Origin: an uncultured Verrucomicrobiota bacterium | GTDB lineage: Bacteria; Verrucomicrobiota; Verrucomicrobiia; Limisphaerales; UBA9464 | DNA length: 64,000 nucleotides | NCBI GenBank assembly: GCA_903907995.1 | Contig: CAIVQH010000041.1 | Location: 248,001 to 312,000 of the forward strand | Reading direction: 5' to 3' | Shown: positions 51,960 through 62,400 of the stretch, in pieces | How the letters are laid out: the number at the start of each line of letters is the position of its first letter | Position numbering within the stretch: the stretch's first letter is position 1 | Position numbers and translations under genes: made by a program | Notes under the pieces: generated by a model | The model's database searches: none | Seen by the model: the letters and a program-made list of their open reading frames with translations, nothing else | What the model was told of the DNA's origin: nothing

Positions 51960-53420
51960 ATGAAGACGACCCGTCGTTCATTTCTGAAGTCATCCGCCCT
52001 TGCCGCCTCCGCCCTCGCGCTCCCGGCCTCCTCATGGGCCGCCGTGCGCGGGGCCAATGAGGATATCCGCGTTGCCGTCATCGGTTTTAACGGACGCGGC
52101 AAGGATCACATCGAGGGCTTCCGCAAGGTCCCCGGCGTCCGGCTGGTCGCCCTGTGTGACGTGGACAAGAAAGTGCTGGATCGCGAGGCGCAAAAGCTGA
52201 AGGACGCCGACAACCCGGTGAAGACGTACGTGGATGTCCGGGAGCTGCTGGCCAGCGACGACATCGACGCCGTCTCCATCGCCACGCCCAACCACTGGCA
52301 CGCCCTCATGGCCATCTGGGCCTGCCAGCACGGGAAGGACGTCTATCTCGAGAAACCGGTCTCCCACAACGTCTGGGAAGGCCGCCAGATCGTGCGCGCC
52401 GCGCGCAAATATGGCCGCATCGTCCAGACCGGGACCCAGAGCCGCTCCAACCCGGGAATGCAGGAGGCCATCGCCTGGGTCCAGGGTGGCGGGCTCGGTG
52501 AAATCCGCCTCGTGCGCGGCCTCTGCTACAAGCCCCGGCAGAGCATCGGCCACGTGGACGGGCCCCAGCCGATCCCCGAATCGGTCGAATACGATCTCTG
52601 GTGCGGCCCCTCCCCCAAGAAGGAGCTGCGCCGCAAAAATCTTCACTACGACTGGCACTGGGACTTTGACACCGGCTGCGGCGACATCGGCAACCAGGGC
52701 ATCCACCAGATGGACATCGCCCGCTGGGTGCTGCGCCAGAACGCCCTCAGCCCGCGCATCCTCAGCGTCGGTGGCCGCCTCGGCTACGATGACGACGGGA
52801 ACACGCCCAATACGCAGTTCATCCTCCATGACTACCCCGAAGTCCCGCTGATCTTCGAGGTGCGGGGCCTGCCGCGCAGCAAGGAGTACCAGACCAACGA
52901 CCTGTGGAGCCGCAACATGCCCGAATACCATGGCGCCCGCATCGGGGTCATCGTGGATTGCGCCGATGGCACCCTGGTGATCCCCAGCTACGACAGCGCC
53001 ATCGCCTATGATGAGAAGGGCAACGAGATCCGCAAGTTCAGCGGCTCGGCCGACCACTTCGCGAATTTCATCGGCGCCGTGCGCAGCCGCCAGGCCAACC
53101 AGCTCAATGCCGACATCGCGCAGGGACACCTGAGCAGCGCGCTCTGCCACACCGGCAACATCAGCCACCGCCTGGGCCGGCTGATGGCCCCCGAGGACAT
53201 TCGTGACCAGCTCGCTTTCAGTGGCCCAGCCCGTGAGACCCATGCCCGCATGGTGGCTCACCTTGAGGCCAATGGGGTCGATCTCCGTCGTCGTCCGCTG
53301 ACCTTCGGCGCCCTGTTGGAAATGGACTCGCAGCGAGAACGCTTCACGAACAACCCGGCGGCCAACCAGCTCCTGACCCGCGAATACCGCTATCCGTTCA
53401 CCGTGCCGGAGAAGGTCTGA
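51960..53420 (+). CDS. Tat-exported Gfo/Idh/MocA oxidoreductase
   Basis: 486 residues. Twin-arginine signal TRRSFLK at 4-10 with a hydrophobic region to about 28. Rossmann motif VAVIGFNGRGKDHI (about 38-51), the EKPVSHN catalytic-lysine motif (about 131), and GDIGNQGIHQMDIARW with the family's His. Exported folded with bound NAD(P), as expected for Tat substrates. It follows the DUF6807 gene and likely shares its transcript. Confidence 0.94.
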   Translation: MKTTRRSFLKSSALAASALALPASSWAAVRGANEDIRVAVIGFNGRGKDHIEGFRKVPGVRLVALCDVDKKVLDREAQKLKDADNPVKTYVDVRELLASDDIDAVSIATPNHWHALMAIWACQHGKDVYLEKPVSHNVWEGRQIVRAARKYGRIVQTGTQSRSNPGMQEAIAWVQGGGLGEIRLVRGLCYKPRQSIGHVDGPQPIPESVEYDLWCGPSPKKELRRKNLHYDWHWDFDTGCGDIGNQGIHQMDIARWVLRQNALSPRILSVGGRLGYDDDGNTPNTQFILHDYPEVPLIFEVRGLPRSKEYQTNDLWSRNMPEYHGARIGVIVDCADGTLVIPSYDSAIAYDEKGNEIRKFSGSADHFANFIGAVRSRQANQLNADIAQGHLSSALCHTGNISHRLGRLMAPEDIRDQLAFSGPARETHARMVAHLEANGVDLRRRPLTFGALLEMDSQRERFTNNPAANQLLTREYRYPFTVPEKV

Positions 53421-53523
53421 CCTGGCTCAGCGGGGACGATCAGGACAAATCTGGAGCCGTCCTCTCATGGACGGCGAGCCGTTGGCTTTCCCGCTTCCGA
53501 ACGGAGGGACGGGCTGACTAGGA

Positions 53524-54777
53524 TTGCGCGTGCCTCTGGTCTGCCGGGTTCTTCTGCTCTTCATCACGCTGTGCTGTGCTGGCCGCTGCACGGCGCATCC
53601 GTTCCTGCAGGATTCCTGGTGGGTGGTCGTCGAAACGAACCGGCTGGTGATGCGCGTCAGCGCCACGCTGCGGGAGGTGGTGGTCGTCCAAAAGGTGGAG
53701 CTGACCACCAATGCGGCGCCGGATCTCGCCCGGCTGCAATCCGCCCTGACCAACCACGGCAACTACCTGCTGCAGGCCCTGAAACTGCAGGCCGACGGGC
53801 AGCCGCTGACCGGCGACGTCCTCGACTGGCAGCTGGTGGGCGACCTCGGTCCCGCCGAGCCGGTCGATTCACCGCTTTATTTGGAACGCACCCATGCGGC
53901 GTTTGACCTTGAATTTCTGTTCCCTTCGAACCGGCCGCCGCACGAGATCACGTTCGCCCACGCGACCCTCAAGGAGCACCGCTACGCGCCCGGGGTTCCC
54001 TGGGACGTGACCTATGCGCTGACCGTCCAGGATGGCGATCGGAAGGAGCTTGCCGCCGGCCTCGTGCGGATGGATCTGCCGTTCACGCTGGCCTTGAGTT
54101 CGCCCACTAATTCCGGCACCGGCCAGAACGCGGCGGACGGCCTGTCCCCCACGGCGGCCAAGGCAGCCAATCCGCTGGCCGGCTTTAAACCGGCAGACCC
54201 GTCCCGGTCGTTCCTCGCCTATCTCCAGCTCGGCATCCACCACATTCTGACCGGCTACGATCACCTGCTCTTCCTGACCGCCCTGGCCCTGGCGGCGGTG
54301 CGCCTGTCGGATTTCTTCAGGCTGATCGCCACCTTTACCGCCGCCCATTCCATCACGGTCACACTGTCCGCGCTCAATTATGTGCGGTTGCCCCCGTGGT
54401 TTGTGGAACCGTTCATTGCCGCGAGCATCGTCTTCGTGGCGGTCCAAAACCTCGCCGCCCCGAACCAGGCGCGGGCCCATTCGCGTCTGCTGCTCGCCTT
54501 CGGTTTCGGTCTGGTTCACGGCCTTGGTTTCGCGGGCGGTCTCAACGACTCGCTGGGCGGGCTGGGCGGACGCGGCCTCGCCCTGGCGATCCTCGCCTTC
54601 TGCCTCGGCGTCGAGCTGGGCCACCTGCTGGTAGGCCTGCCTTTCTGGAGCATGATCCGCGCGGGTCGGGCCGAATTCGGGGAGAAATTCGAACGCCGCG
54701 CCTTCCGCATCGGATCGGCCGCGGTGGCGCTGGGTGGCAGCTATTTTCTGGTCGCCGCCCTGCGGCAGTATCTTTAG
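53524..54777 (+). CDS. HupE/UreJ-like membrane protein with large N-terminal domain
   Basis: 417 residues from TTG 53524 (GTG 53530 also possible). Signal peptide (about 1-24), a periplasmic beta-rich domain of about 190 residues, then a HupE/UreJ-type membrane domain starting LGIHHILTGYDHLLFLTAL (about 238), with AHSITVTLS and GFGLVHGLGFAGGL helices. HupE relatives are metal (nickel/cobalt) permeases; the His/Asp in HHILTGYDH would line the path. No urease or hydrogenase genes are nearby, so substrate is unknown. Convergent with the next gene. Confidence 0.85.
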   Translation: MRVPLVCRVLLLFITLCCAGRCTAHPFLQDSWWVVVETNRLVMRVSATLREVVVVQKVELTTNAAPDLARLQSALTNHGNYLLQALKLQADGQPLTGDVLDWQLVGDLGPAEPVDSPLYLERTHAAFDLEFLFPSNRPPHEITFAHATLKEHRYAPGVPWDVTYALTVQDGDRKELAAGLVRMDLPFTLALSSPTNSGTGQNAADGLSPTAAKAANPLAGFKPADPSRSFLAYLQLGIHHILTGYDHLLFLTALALAAVRLSDFFRLIATFTAAHSITVTLSALNYVRLPPWFVEPFIAASIVFVAVQNLAAPNQARAHSRLLLAFGFGLVHGLGFAGGLNDSLGGLGGRGLALAILAFCLGVELGHLLVGLPFWSMIRAGRAEFGEKFERRAFRIGSAAVALGGSYFLVAALRQYL

Positions 54778-54782
54778 GAAGA

Positions 54783-54954
54783 CCAGTGATCAGTGATTCA
54801 GTCATCAGTAATCAGAGTGATGCGCTAGGAAATAGAGTGAGCTGTTGCCGAGAGGGCGACACAGGGAAGGCAGATAGCCAGAGGTGTACCCAACCAAATC
54901 CAGCACCCGTCCATTCACCGATTACTGATTACTGGTTACTGATTCACTGCTCAC
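54783..54954. repeat. inverted AATCAGTG octamer arrays
   Basis: Left array 54783-54819 and right array 54916-54954 in opposite orientation, about 96 bp apart, filling the convergent gap between the HupE-like and PD40 genes. The right array contains the stop codon of the PD40 gene. Closely similar in design to 10264-10347. Confidence 0.75.
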
Positions 54955-57900
54955 TTGGGCTGCACAACCAGTTGGTAGAAAGCGGCGTTTTCGGCTGAAA
55001 TCGTCGCTCCGAGGTCGGCCACGGAACCGTCGCCCACCACCGTCAGGCTGAGGGGACTCCAAGGGCCATCGCCGATCGCCGACCGTTGCCGCACCTGATA
55101 GGTGATGCCCGAGACCGTCTGCCAGCGCAGGCGCACGCCTGCCTGGGCAGTGAACATCACCTCGAGATGCAGATACGAGTGGGGGTCCTTGAGATCGGTG
55201 CCGGCGACGAACTCATCGTAATTGCTCACGCCATCGCCGTCGAAGTCGTCCGTTCCTGACTGCGCCAGGTTGCCGAACAGCTGCAGTTCCAGCGCGTCCG
55301 GCAACCCGTCCCCATCGCTGTCGTAGGGCGGGGCCACTGAAAGCGTCCTCAGAAAGACGTCGGTCAGGAAGTTGAAGTCCCCGGGAGTGAGATCATCGGC
55401 CGCCGAACGGAACACGACGGTGTGTCCGTCCGCGCTCAACACCGGAAGGGAGGAGCCGAAGTCGCCACCCTGTTCGCCATCGGAGCGGCGGGAAACCATG
55501 AGAAGTCCTCCGGTTTCCAAGTCCCGTACGAAAATATCGCCGGCCTGGTTGGTGTCATCTGCCACCAGGTTGCCGGCGAAACTGTGAAATGCGAGAAACC
55601 GGCCGTCGGCACTAAAGGCCGGCGAATCCGAGGCCCCGTTGGCAGTGCCACCGTCGGGAGGGGCGCTGGCGCGGCTGATCACCCTCGTGGCGATATCGAA
55701 AACGAACACATCATTCACCCCATTGGTTTCGTTGATGGCGATGGAGGTGGTGAACGCCACCCGCCGGCCATCTGGCGACATGACCGCCTCCGAATAAGTC
55801 CCGGGAGCCTGGCTGTTGAAGATCACGTCATTGGTGCCGGCACGATTGTCGCGCCAATAGATTCCCCTGAAAAAGCTCGCCGAGGACACAAACGCAGCCC
55901 GCCTGCCATCGGCGCTCAGGCTCACCGCGCTCGGGGCGAAATTCGTCGTCGCCCGCACCAGTTTCAGAGCGTCTAACGAATAGACAAAGAGATCGACCGG
56001 GCTGGCGCCCAAAAACGCAACCGTCTGGCCGTCCGCGCTGATCGCCAGCCTGCTGGAAAAATTGGCGATGGAGGGAGCGAAGCTGGTCAGATTGCTGCTC
56101 AGCCAATAAGTGCGGTCCGCCGCCAGGTCGCGCAGGAAAATATTGTTGGCGGTGCCGCTCGGGCCGCTCACCAAGTCGGTTGCCGCGCTTTCGAAGGCCA
56201 CGTAGCGGCCATCGGCACTGATGACGGGATTGCCGGCCGGCTTGTTGCCGGCCGTGCTGTTGGTGCCGCGGTCCCGGGCGCTCGCCAGCACCGTCGTTCC
56301 GGCCTGAAGATCCCGCACAAAGACATCCGCCACGGTGTTGGCATCGCCGCCCACCAGGTTGGTCGCGCTGCTGACAAAGACGACATGCCGCCCATCACCT
56401 GTGATCCGGGGGGTGTTGGAATAGCCCGATGCCGACTGGCCATCGGTGCCGACACTGACCAGCTGGTTGGTGCCGCTCTGGGCATCGAACACAAACACAT
56501 CGCTCATGCGGTTGTGATCGTTGGTCACAAGATCGTCAGCGTAGCTGGAGAACGTCAGGAAACGTCCGTCGGCGCTCACCGACTGCACATCCACGGAGCT
56601 CAGGCCGGAACTGGTCCGCACCGGGCTGTCCGCCGCTCGCGCGGTCAGCAACGTCACCGAATCCAGCGTCATCGGGGCGAGGAAAAGGTCAGTGGCCCCG
56701 TTTTGGTCGTTACTGCCCGGGAGCACACCGGACACCTGCAACAGCAGGGAATGGCTGTCCGGGCTGAATTGGGGATAGTACGCCGAGAATTCATAGCTGT
56801 GGGTCGGGAACAGCGTATGGGTTTCCCCGGTCGCCAGCCGGCGGACATAGAGGCGCAACTCACCGGCGGCGGCCACCCCGGCGGCCGGAACGGCCGCGTC
56901 GGTCTGAAAGGCCAGCAGTGATCCGTCCGGGCTGAGCACGGGGGCCACGGAACTGGCCGGCTCGGCGGACCCGGGCGGCACGCTGGGGACAAGCCCATCC
57001 AGCGAACGCAGGCCGGTCGTCGCATTCCAGATCTTGGTCACGCCCGGCTGGAAGCTGCTGGGCTTCACCTCGAACGCCAGTGTCCGGCCGTCCGCAGTCA
57101 TCACGGGCCCGCTGCCCTCGTCATCACCGCCCGCCACCAGCAGGGTTCCCGAGGCTCGAACCTTGGTCCCCAGTTGCAGGTCAAACCACCACACTCCCTC
57201 GAAATCCTGCAACTTCGTGGCGGAGGCGACATCGGTACGGAAGGCCAGGTAACGACCATCGGCACTCAGCGCATGATTGTACGTGAAAACTGTGGCGGCC
57301 GTACCGGTCACCGCGCCCGGCAGGACGACCCGCGTGGTCACGCCGGTGGAACGCCGGCGCACGTATAGATCGGTGACGCGCTGCCCCGCAACCACCGGCA
57401 CCAGATCGGTGGCGTCACTGCGGAACACGATGACCTCCGCGTTGGCGCTGAGCAGAATCGCCGAAGAGGAACCATTGCCGGCCGCCCTGTCCGGCCGCGC
57501 ACTCACCAGGGAGGTGGTGCCGGCGGCCAGGTCGCGGAGAAAAACATCGGCGTTCAGATTGGCATCGCTGGCCACGAGATCCGGAGCGTAGCTCTCAAAC
57601 AGCACGAATTTCCCATCCGCCGAAAGTATCGGGGCGGAGGAGTCCAGCCGCCCGGGCTGGCCGGCAGCCGTGGCCGAGACCAGACGGGTGTCACCGGTCG
57701 CCAGATCCCGCAGGAAAACATCCGACGCGCCGTTGACATCCCCCGGAACTAGGTCGGAAGCAGAGCTGGAAAAGGCGGCCAGACGGCCATCCGCCGAGAC
57801 GCTGAAGTCGGTGGCCTGGCCGTTGCCACTCCCCTTGCCATCGGCGCGGACGCTCACCAGCGTGGTCTTTCCCGTCGCCAGTTCACGGCGGAAGACGTCC

Positions 57901-58142
57901 AGCAGCAGCCCGTTGTGGTCGTTCGTCACCAGGTTGGGAGCCGAACTCAGGAAGAAGACGAACCTGCCGTCACCGCTGAAAGTGCCCACACCGGAATCCC
58001 CGGCCCCGGTATCGCCCGGCAACAGCTGCGGTGAAATCAAGGAGACTGGGCGCACTCCGGTGCCGGCCCCTGCGACAGTGGCGGCAAGCGTGCACAGCGC
58101 GACGACCGGTGCGAGGAGGCGAATATGATTCAGGGTTGGCAT
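54951..58142 (-). CDS. secreted PD40/TolB-type propeller protein
   Basis: 1063 residues, signal peptide ending near AGAGTG. At least fifteen repeats of the form 'LSADGR-x-(V/L)-x-F-x-S-x-A-x-(D/N)LV-x-x-D-x-N-x-x-x-D-(V/I)F-(V/L)RDL-x-TG', i.e. WD40-like PD40 blades, enough for two propellers. Near the C-terminus, DSDGDGLPDALEL and DFDGDGVSNYDEF are calcium-binding thrombospondin type 3-like repeats, followed by a short beta-sandwich. No enzyme motif; probably a surface scaffold. Confidence 0.85.
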   Translation of the reverse strand: MPTLNHIRLLAPVVALCTLAATVAGAGTGVRPVSLISPQLLPGDTGAGDSGVGTFSGDGRFVFFLSSAPNLVTNDHNGLLLDVFRRELATGKTTLVSVRADGKGSGNGQATDFSVSADGRLAAFSSSASDLVPGDVNGASDVFLRDLATGDTRLVSATAAGQPGRLDSSAPILSADGKFVLFESYAPDLVASDANLNADVFLRDLAAGTTSLVSARPDRAAGNGSSSAILLSANAEVIVFRSDATDLVPVVAGQRVTDLYVRRRSTGVTTRVVLPGAVTGTAATVFTYNHALSADGRYLAFRTDVASATKLQDFEGVWWFDLQLGTKVRASGTLLVAGGDDEGSGPVMTADGRTLAFEVKPSSFQPGVTKIWNATTGLRSLDGLVPSVPPGSAEPASSVAPVLSPDGSLLAFQTDAAVPAAGVAAAGELRLYVRRLATGETHTLFPTHSYEFSAYYPQFSPDSHSLLLQVSGVLPGSNDQNGATDLFLAPMTLDSVTLLTARAADSPVRTSSGLSSVDVQSVSADGRFLTFSSYADDLVTNDHNRMSDVFVFDAQSGTNQLVSVGTDGQSASGYSNTPRITGDGRHVVFVSSATNLVGGDANTVADVFVRDLQAGTTVLASARDRGTNSTAGNKPAGNPVISADGRYVAFESAATDLVSGPSGTANNIFLRDLAADRTYWLSSNLTSFAPSIANFSSRLAISADGQTVAFLGASPVDLFVYSLDALKLVRATTNFAPSAVSLSADGRRAAFVSSASFFRGIYWRDNRAGTNDVIFNSQAPGTYSEAVMSPDGRRVAFTTSIAINETNGVNDVFVFDIATRVISRASAPPDGGTANGASDSPAFSADGRFLAFHSFAGNLVADDTNQAGDIFVRDLETGGLLMVSRRSDGEQGGDFGSSLPVLSADGHTVVFRSAADDLTPGDFNFLTDVFLRTLSVAPPYDSDGDGLPDALELQLFGNLAQSGTDDFDGDGVSNYDEFVAGTDLKDPHSYLHLEVMFTAQAGVRLRWQTVSGITYQVRQRSAIGDGPWSPLSLTVVGDGSVADLGATISAENAAFYQLVVQPK

Positions 58143-58389
58143 AAGCTGGCGGGCTGACTGGGCATCCTTAATAGGTCTGAGAACTGGAGACTCTTTGCGG
58201 AAAGCACGGAAAGTGCCAGCTACAAATCCCCGCTTGAACCTGCCGGGCCACGAGTTTACGCGTGAAGTTCACGCATGTAAGTGTCAATCCCACGCGCCCT
58301 CAAGGCGGCCGGCGCCGCCATTTCCTGTCGCTTGAGACCTAGCACGGCTCCTGCTATCAGCGCACTGAGCCCCCCACATAATACAGATC

Positions 58390-59202
58390 ATGGAAACACC
58401 ACTTCCCACTCTGCGGTCCGCCTTCACCCGTGCCGACTTCATGGCGCTGCTCGGCTCGGTGTCGTTATTGGCCGTCCTTTTCATCACTTCGGCCGGCACC
58501 ACTCGCCGGGGCTCTCAAGTGCTGGTCTGCCGGAATAACCTTCAACGATTGGCGGATGCCTGGCTGGTTTATGCCGGCGACAGCAAACTGCTGGTCGGCA
58601 ATGTCAACGGTGGCGCTGCCAGCTCAACGGCACCCGCCAAAGCGACGACCTGGGCCACGGGGGTGCTCGATTGGGTATCCACGATGGACAACACCAATAC
58701 AGCCAAACTTCAGACGGCCGCCTTCGCCCGCTACATCGGGCCCGACGTTTCCGTGTTCAAATGCCCTTCGGACGCTTATCTCAGTCCCACCCAGCGCAAG
58801 CTGGGCTGGGTCCGCCGGGTACGTACCTACTCGATGAACGCCTATGTCGGTCCAAGCGGAGTCGAAGAAGGTCCGTTTGATTCCAGTTTCATTCATTTTC
58901 AATCACTGGCGCAGGTGACCCCGCCGGGCGAGATCTTCGTTTTTACCGAGGAACATCCCGACAGCATGAACGACCCGATGCTGATCATATCACCCCGCGC
59001 GACCCAGTTCATTGACCTGCCGGCCTCGTTCCACTCCAGGGGAGCCAACTTCACCTTTGCCGACGGCCATGTCGAAGGCCACCGCTGGGCCAGCGCCAGC
59101 ACAGTCTTGCCTGTAAGGTATGTGAGTTACGGAGGCTTTGCCCCTCAGCGCGGAGATCCGGATCTGCTCTGGCTCGGCGCGCACGCCTCGCGACCAAAAT
59201 GA
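58390..59202 (+). CDS. divergent pseudopilin-like protein
   Basis: 270 residues. The C-terminal part (VFKCPSDAYLSPTQRK, SMNAYVG, FHSRGANFTFADGHVEGH) is the domain of DUF1559-type pseudopilins, including the FxDGHV box. The N-terminus has AFTRADFMALLGSVSLLAVLF: the expected FTLIELLVV signal is altered, with Asp in place of the +5-region Glu and Arg in the core. It may no longer be processed by prepilin peptidase. The 247 bp upstream (58143-58389) and the 254 bp downstream show no gene. Confidence 0.82.
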   Translation: METPLPTLRSAFTRADFMALLGSVSLLAVLFITSAGTTRRGSQVLVCRNNLQRLADAWLVYAGDSKLLVGNVNGGAASSTAPAKATTWATGVLDWVSTMDNTNTAKLQTAAFARYIGPDVSVFKCPSDAYLSPTQRKLGWVRRVRTYSMNAYVGPSGVEEGPFDSSFIHFQSLAQVTPPGEIFVFTEEHPDSMNDPMLIISPRATQFIDLPASFHSRGANFTFADGHVEGHRWASASTVLPVRYVSYGGFAPQRGDPDLLWLGAHASRPK

Positions 59203-59456
59203 AAGCGAACACGCCACAGCGTCCGACCGGCACTTGCGGAAAACCGATTGGCTGCCAGCGAGCGGCGGCAGACCTCCATGCGGTCTGAGAACTCCGGCCA
59301 GGGGGTGCCCCGGTTCCCTTCCGGCGGTTGCAATCCGATCCCTCCGGTCTCACTATGATTCCAGTCCTGAGCCGAGGGATTGCCACCCGAACCACCATCT
59401 GATGCGCCGCAGCAGGCGTCGGATGGCCGGGCAATTGCTTGTCCCAGTCGACTTGC

Positions 59457-62400
59457 ATGAACCGACTTTTGCCGACCGTTTCCGGCCACAATGATACCCT
59501 ACGCCATGGCCTATGGCAGGTTGTCCTGTCGGTTTGGGCCATGGCCGCCCTGGCGGCCCGGCTGGCGGCGGCAGATGCCTCCCGGATCACGCTCTCGGGC
59601 AGCATCCACGAGGACCGCCTGACCGCCGCGACCTCGAAACCACGCCCGCAGGCCGTCATCTCCCGGCAAGCCCTGCTGCCGGAGGAAGCGGCGGCCGAGA
59701 TGGAATTTGGGGTCGCCCTCAGCATGAGGAATCTGAACGAACTGCAGGCCCGCCTGGCCGCCGGGGAACTCCTTGCGCCCGAGGAGATGGCGGCAAAATA
59801 CTGGCCCTTGGCGGCGGATGAGGAGCAACTGGCCCGCTGGCTGCAAGGTGAAGGCTTCACCATAGTACGCCGGGACGAGAACCGTCTCGTGGTGTTCGCC
59901 AGCGGCTCCGTCAGCCGGGTGGCAGCGGCCTTTCAGACCACCTTCGCCCGGATCAGCGTGAATGGGGCCGACTACACCTCGGCGATCACCGTTCCAAGCA
60001 TGCCCATCGACGTGGGTCGCGCGGTCCTGGGGATAAATGGGCTGCAGCCTCATATCCGCCGCCGGCATCTCGGTCGTATCCGTCCGGCGGCCACCGGCAA
60101 CAACCCGCCCTTTCTGCCCGCGCAGATTGCGAAGGCCTATGATGCAGACGGCCTGAGCTGGAACGGGGCGGGGCAGATCATTGGCATCGTCATCGACACT
60201 CCGCCACGGACGACCGACCTCACCGCCTTTTGGAAGGCGGCCGGGGTGGCCCAGTCGCTGAACAATATCCAGACCGTACAGGTGATCAGCGGCACGCTTC
60301 CAAAACAGGACGGCGAGGAGAGTCTCGATGTGGAATGGAGCAGCGCCATGGCGCCCGCCGCCAAGGTCCGCGTCTATGCCACCCATGATCTCACCGACCC
60401 GCATCTGGATCGGGCCTACCAGCAGATTTATCAGGATGCCAAGACCCTGACCGGCCTGCGGCAGATCTCGCTCAGTTACGGCATTGGCGAGACCGAGGTT
60501 TCCACCGCCCAGTTGCAGACCGATGCCCAGCTGTTCGCCAACCTTGCCAGCATCGGCATCACGGTCTTCGCCTCCTCCGGCGATGACGGATCGACTCCCG
60601 ACGGCACCCTTCAGCCGGGCTCCCCGGCCGACGATGTCAATGTGACCGGCGTCGGCGGCACCAGCCTGGTGCTGGACAATGCTGGGGCGGTCAGTGGCGA
60701 AACCGCGTGGGATGGCAGCGGCGGTGGAATCAGCGGCTTTTTTGCTCGCCCGAGCTGGCAGAAGGGTCCCGGAGTTTCTGCCGGCACCAAACGGCTCGTG
60801 CCCGACGTGTCGCTGCCGGCCGATCCCCAGACGGGAGCCGTTGTCTATCTGAATGGCGTGCGGGTTGAATATGGCGGTACGAGCTGGAGCTCGCCGACCT
60901 GGGCCGGATTCTGCGCGCTGATCAACCAGGCGATGACCAGTTCCGGTCGCGGGCCGGTCGGAGTGCTCGGGGCCAAAGTTTATCCGTTGCTCGGCACCCC
61001 CAGCTTCCGCGACATCACCAGCGGCAACAACGGCGACTACAGCGCCGGTCCCGGCTACGATCTGTGCACGGGCATCGGCGTTCCCAACGTGGCCCTGCTT
61101 ATCCAGGCACTGACGGGAGGCCCGGAAATCACCTCGCAGCCCGCCAATCTGGCCGTCGATCTTGATCAAAACGCCACGTTTGCCCTCGCGGCCAACTCTC
61201 CCTTGACCATCGGTTATCAATGGCAGCAGGCACCTGCGGGCAGTTCGGTCTGGGCCGACCTGGTGGAGGGAGTCAGCTTCACCGGCACCAAAACCTCCAG
61301 CCTGAGCCTCCTCAAGGCCGGCTGGGCCATGAACGGAGCCCAGTTCCGTTGTCAGGTCAGCACCAGCGCCGGTTCCACCTTCAGCCAGATCGCCACCCTG
61401 ACGGTACGGGCCCCCGATCTGGCCTTGGCGGCGGGCAATCCCGGCCCGCTAGTCGTTGGCCCCGGAGATCCTGTATCGACGAGTTTCATTTTCACGAACG
61501 CCGGCAGCCTGCCCACCGTGGCCACCAAGGTTTACCTCTACTTCGGCACGAGCGCCGCCAATTTTGACAACGGGTCCAAGGTCGGCGAAATCGCCCTCGC
61601 GGCGCTCGCCGGCGGTGCCAGCAGTGGCAGCCTGCCGTTTTCTTACCAGCCTCCGGCCGGCACCGTGGGCGGAACATTTTTCCTGAATTACTGGATCGAT
61701 GCCCCCGGGCTGGTGACGGAAGGCGATGAGACGAACAATCGCGGTTCACTGACCGTCCAGATTCGCGCGGTCGGCCCGTCCTTCACCGGCCAGCCCGCCA
61801 ATCAGACGGTCGTGGCGGGAGCGGATGCCCAGTTCACGGTCACGACTCTGGGCACACCTCCCCTGGTCTATCTTTGGAAGCGCAAACCTTCCGTCGGCAC
61901 GACTTGGGGAAGCCTCACCAACGACAGCCACTATGCGGGGACATCACTGCCCACGTTGACCATAAGCCGGACCATTGCCGCCATGAACGGCGACCAGTTC
62001 CAGTGTGTGGTCACCAATGCCACCGCCTCAATCACGAGCAACCCGGCAAACCTGGTCGTCAATGCGGCGGACCTGACCGTCAGCAGCGGGCGGGTTCTCC
62101 CCAATCTCGGCGTTCCCGGCACCGCGTTCATCCGGACGATTGTGGTCACCAATCTGGGCAATGCGAGTTCGGCGCCCACGTTCGTGGACTTCTTTCTGAA
62201 CCCGAAACCGAGCCAGTTCTCCGGTGGCACAAAACTCGGCTCGGTGGCCCTCCCCGGCCTCGGCGTCGGTGCCTCAACCAGCCTCCAGTTTGCCTATCAG
62301 TCTCCCGCCGATGCGCCTCTGGGCACCTATTCGTTCTACTATGTCATTGATGGCCCCGACCTGGTCTCCGAACGCAATGAGGCCAACAACACCTTTGGCG

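Noticed and set aside
59511-61220. 569-codon minus-strand ORF opposite the sedolisin gene
   Set aside because: The plus strand carries a complete S53 active site; the minus frame is a codon-bias shadow.
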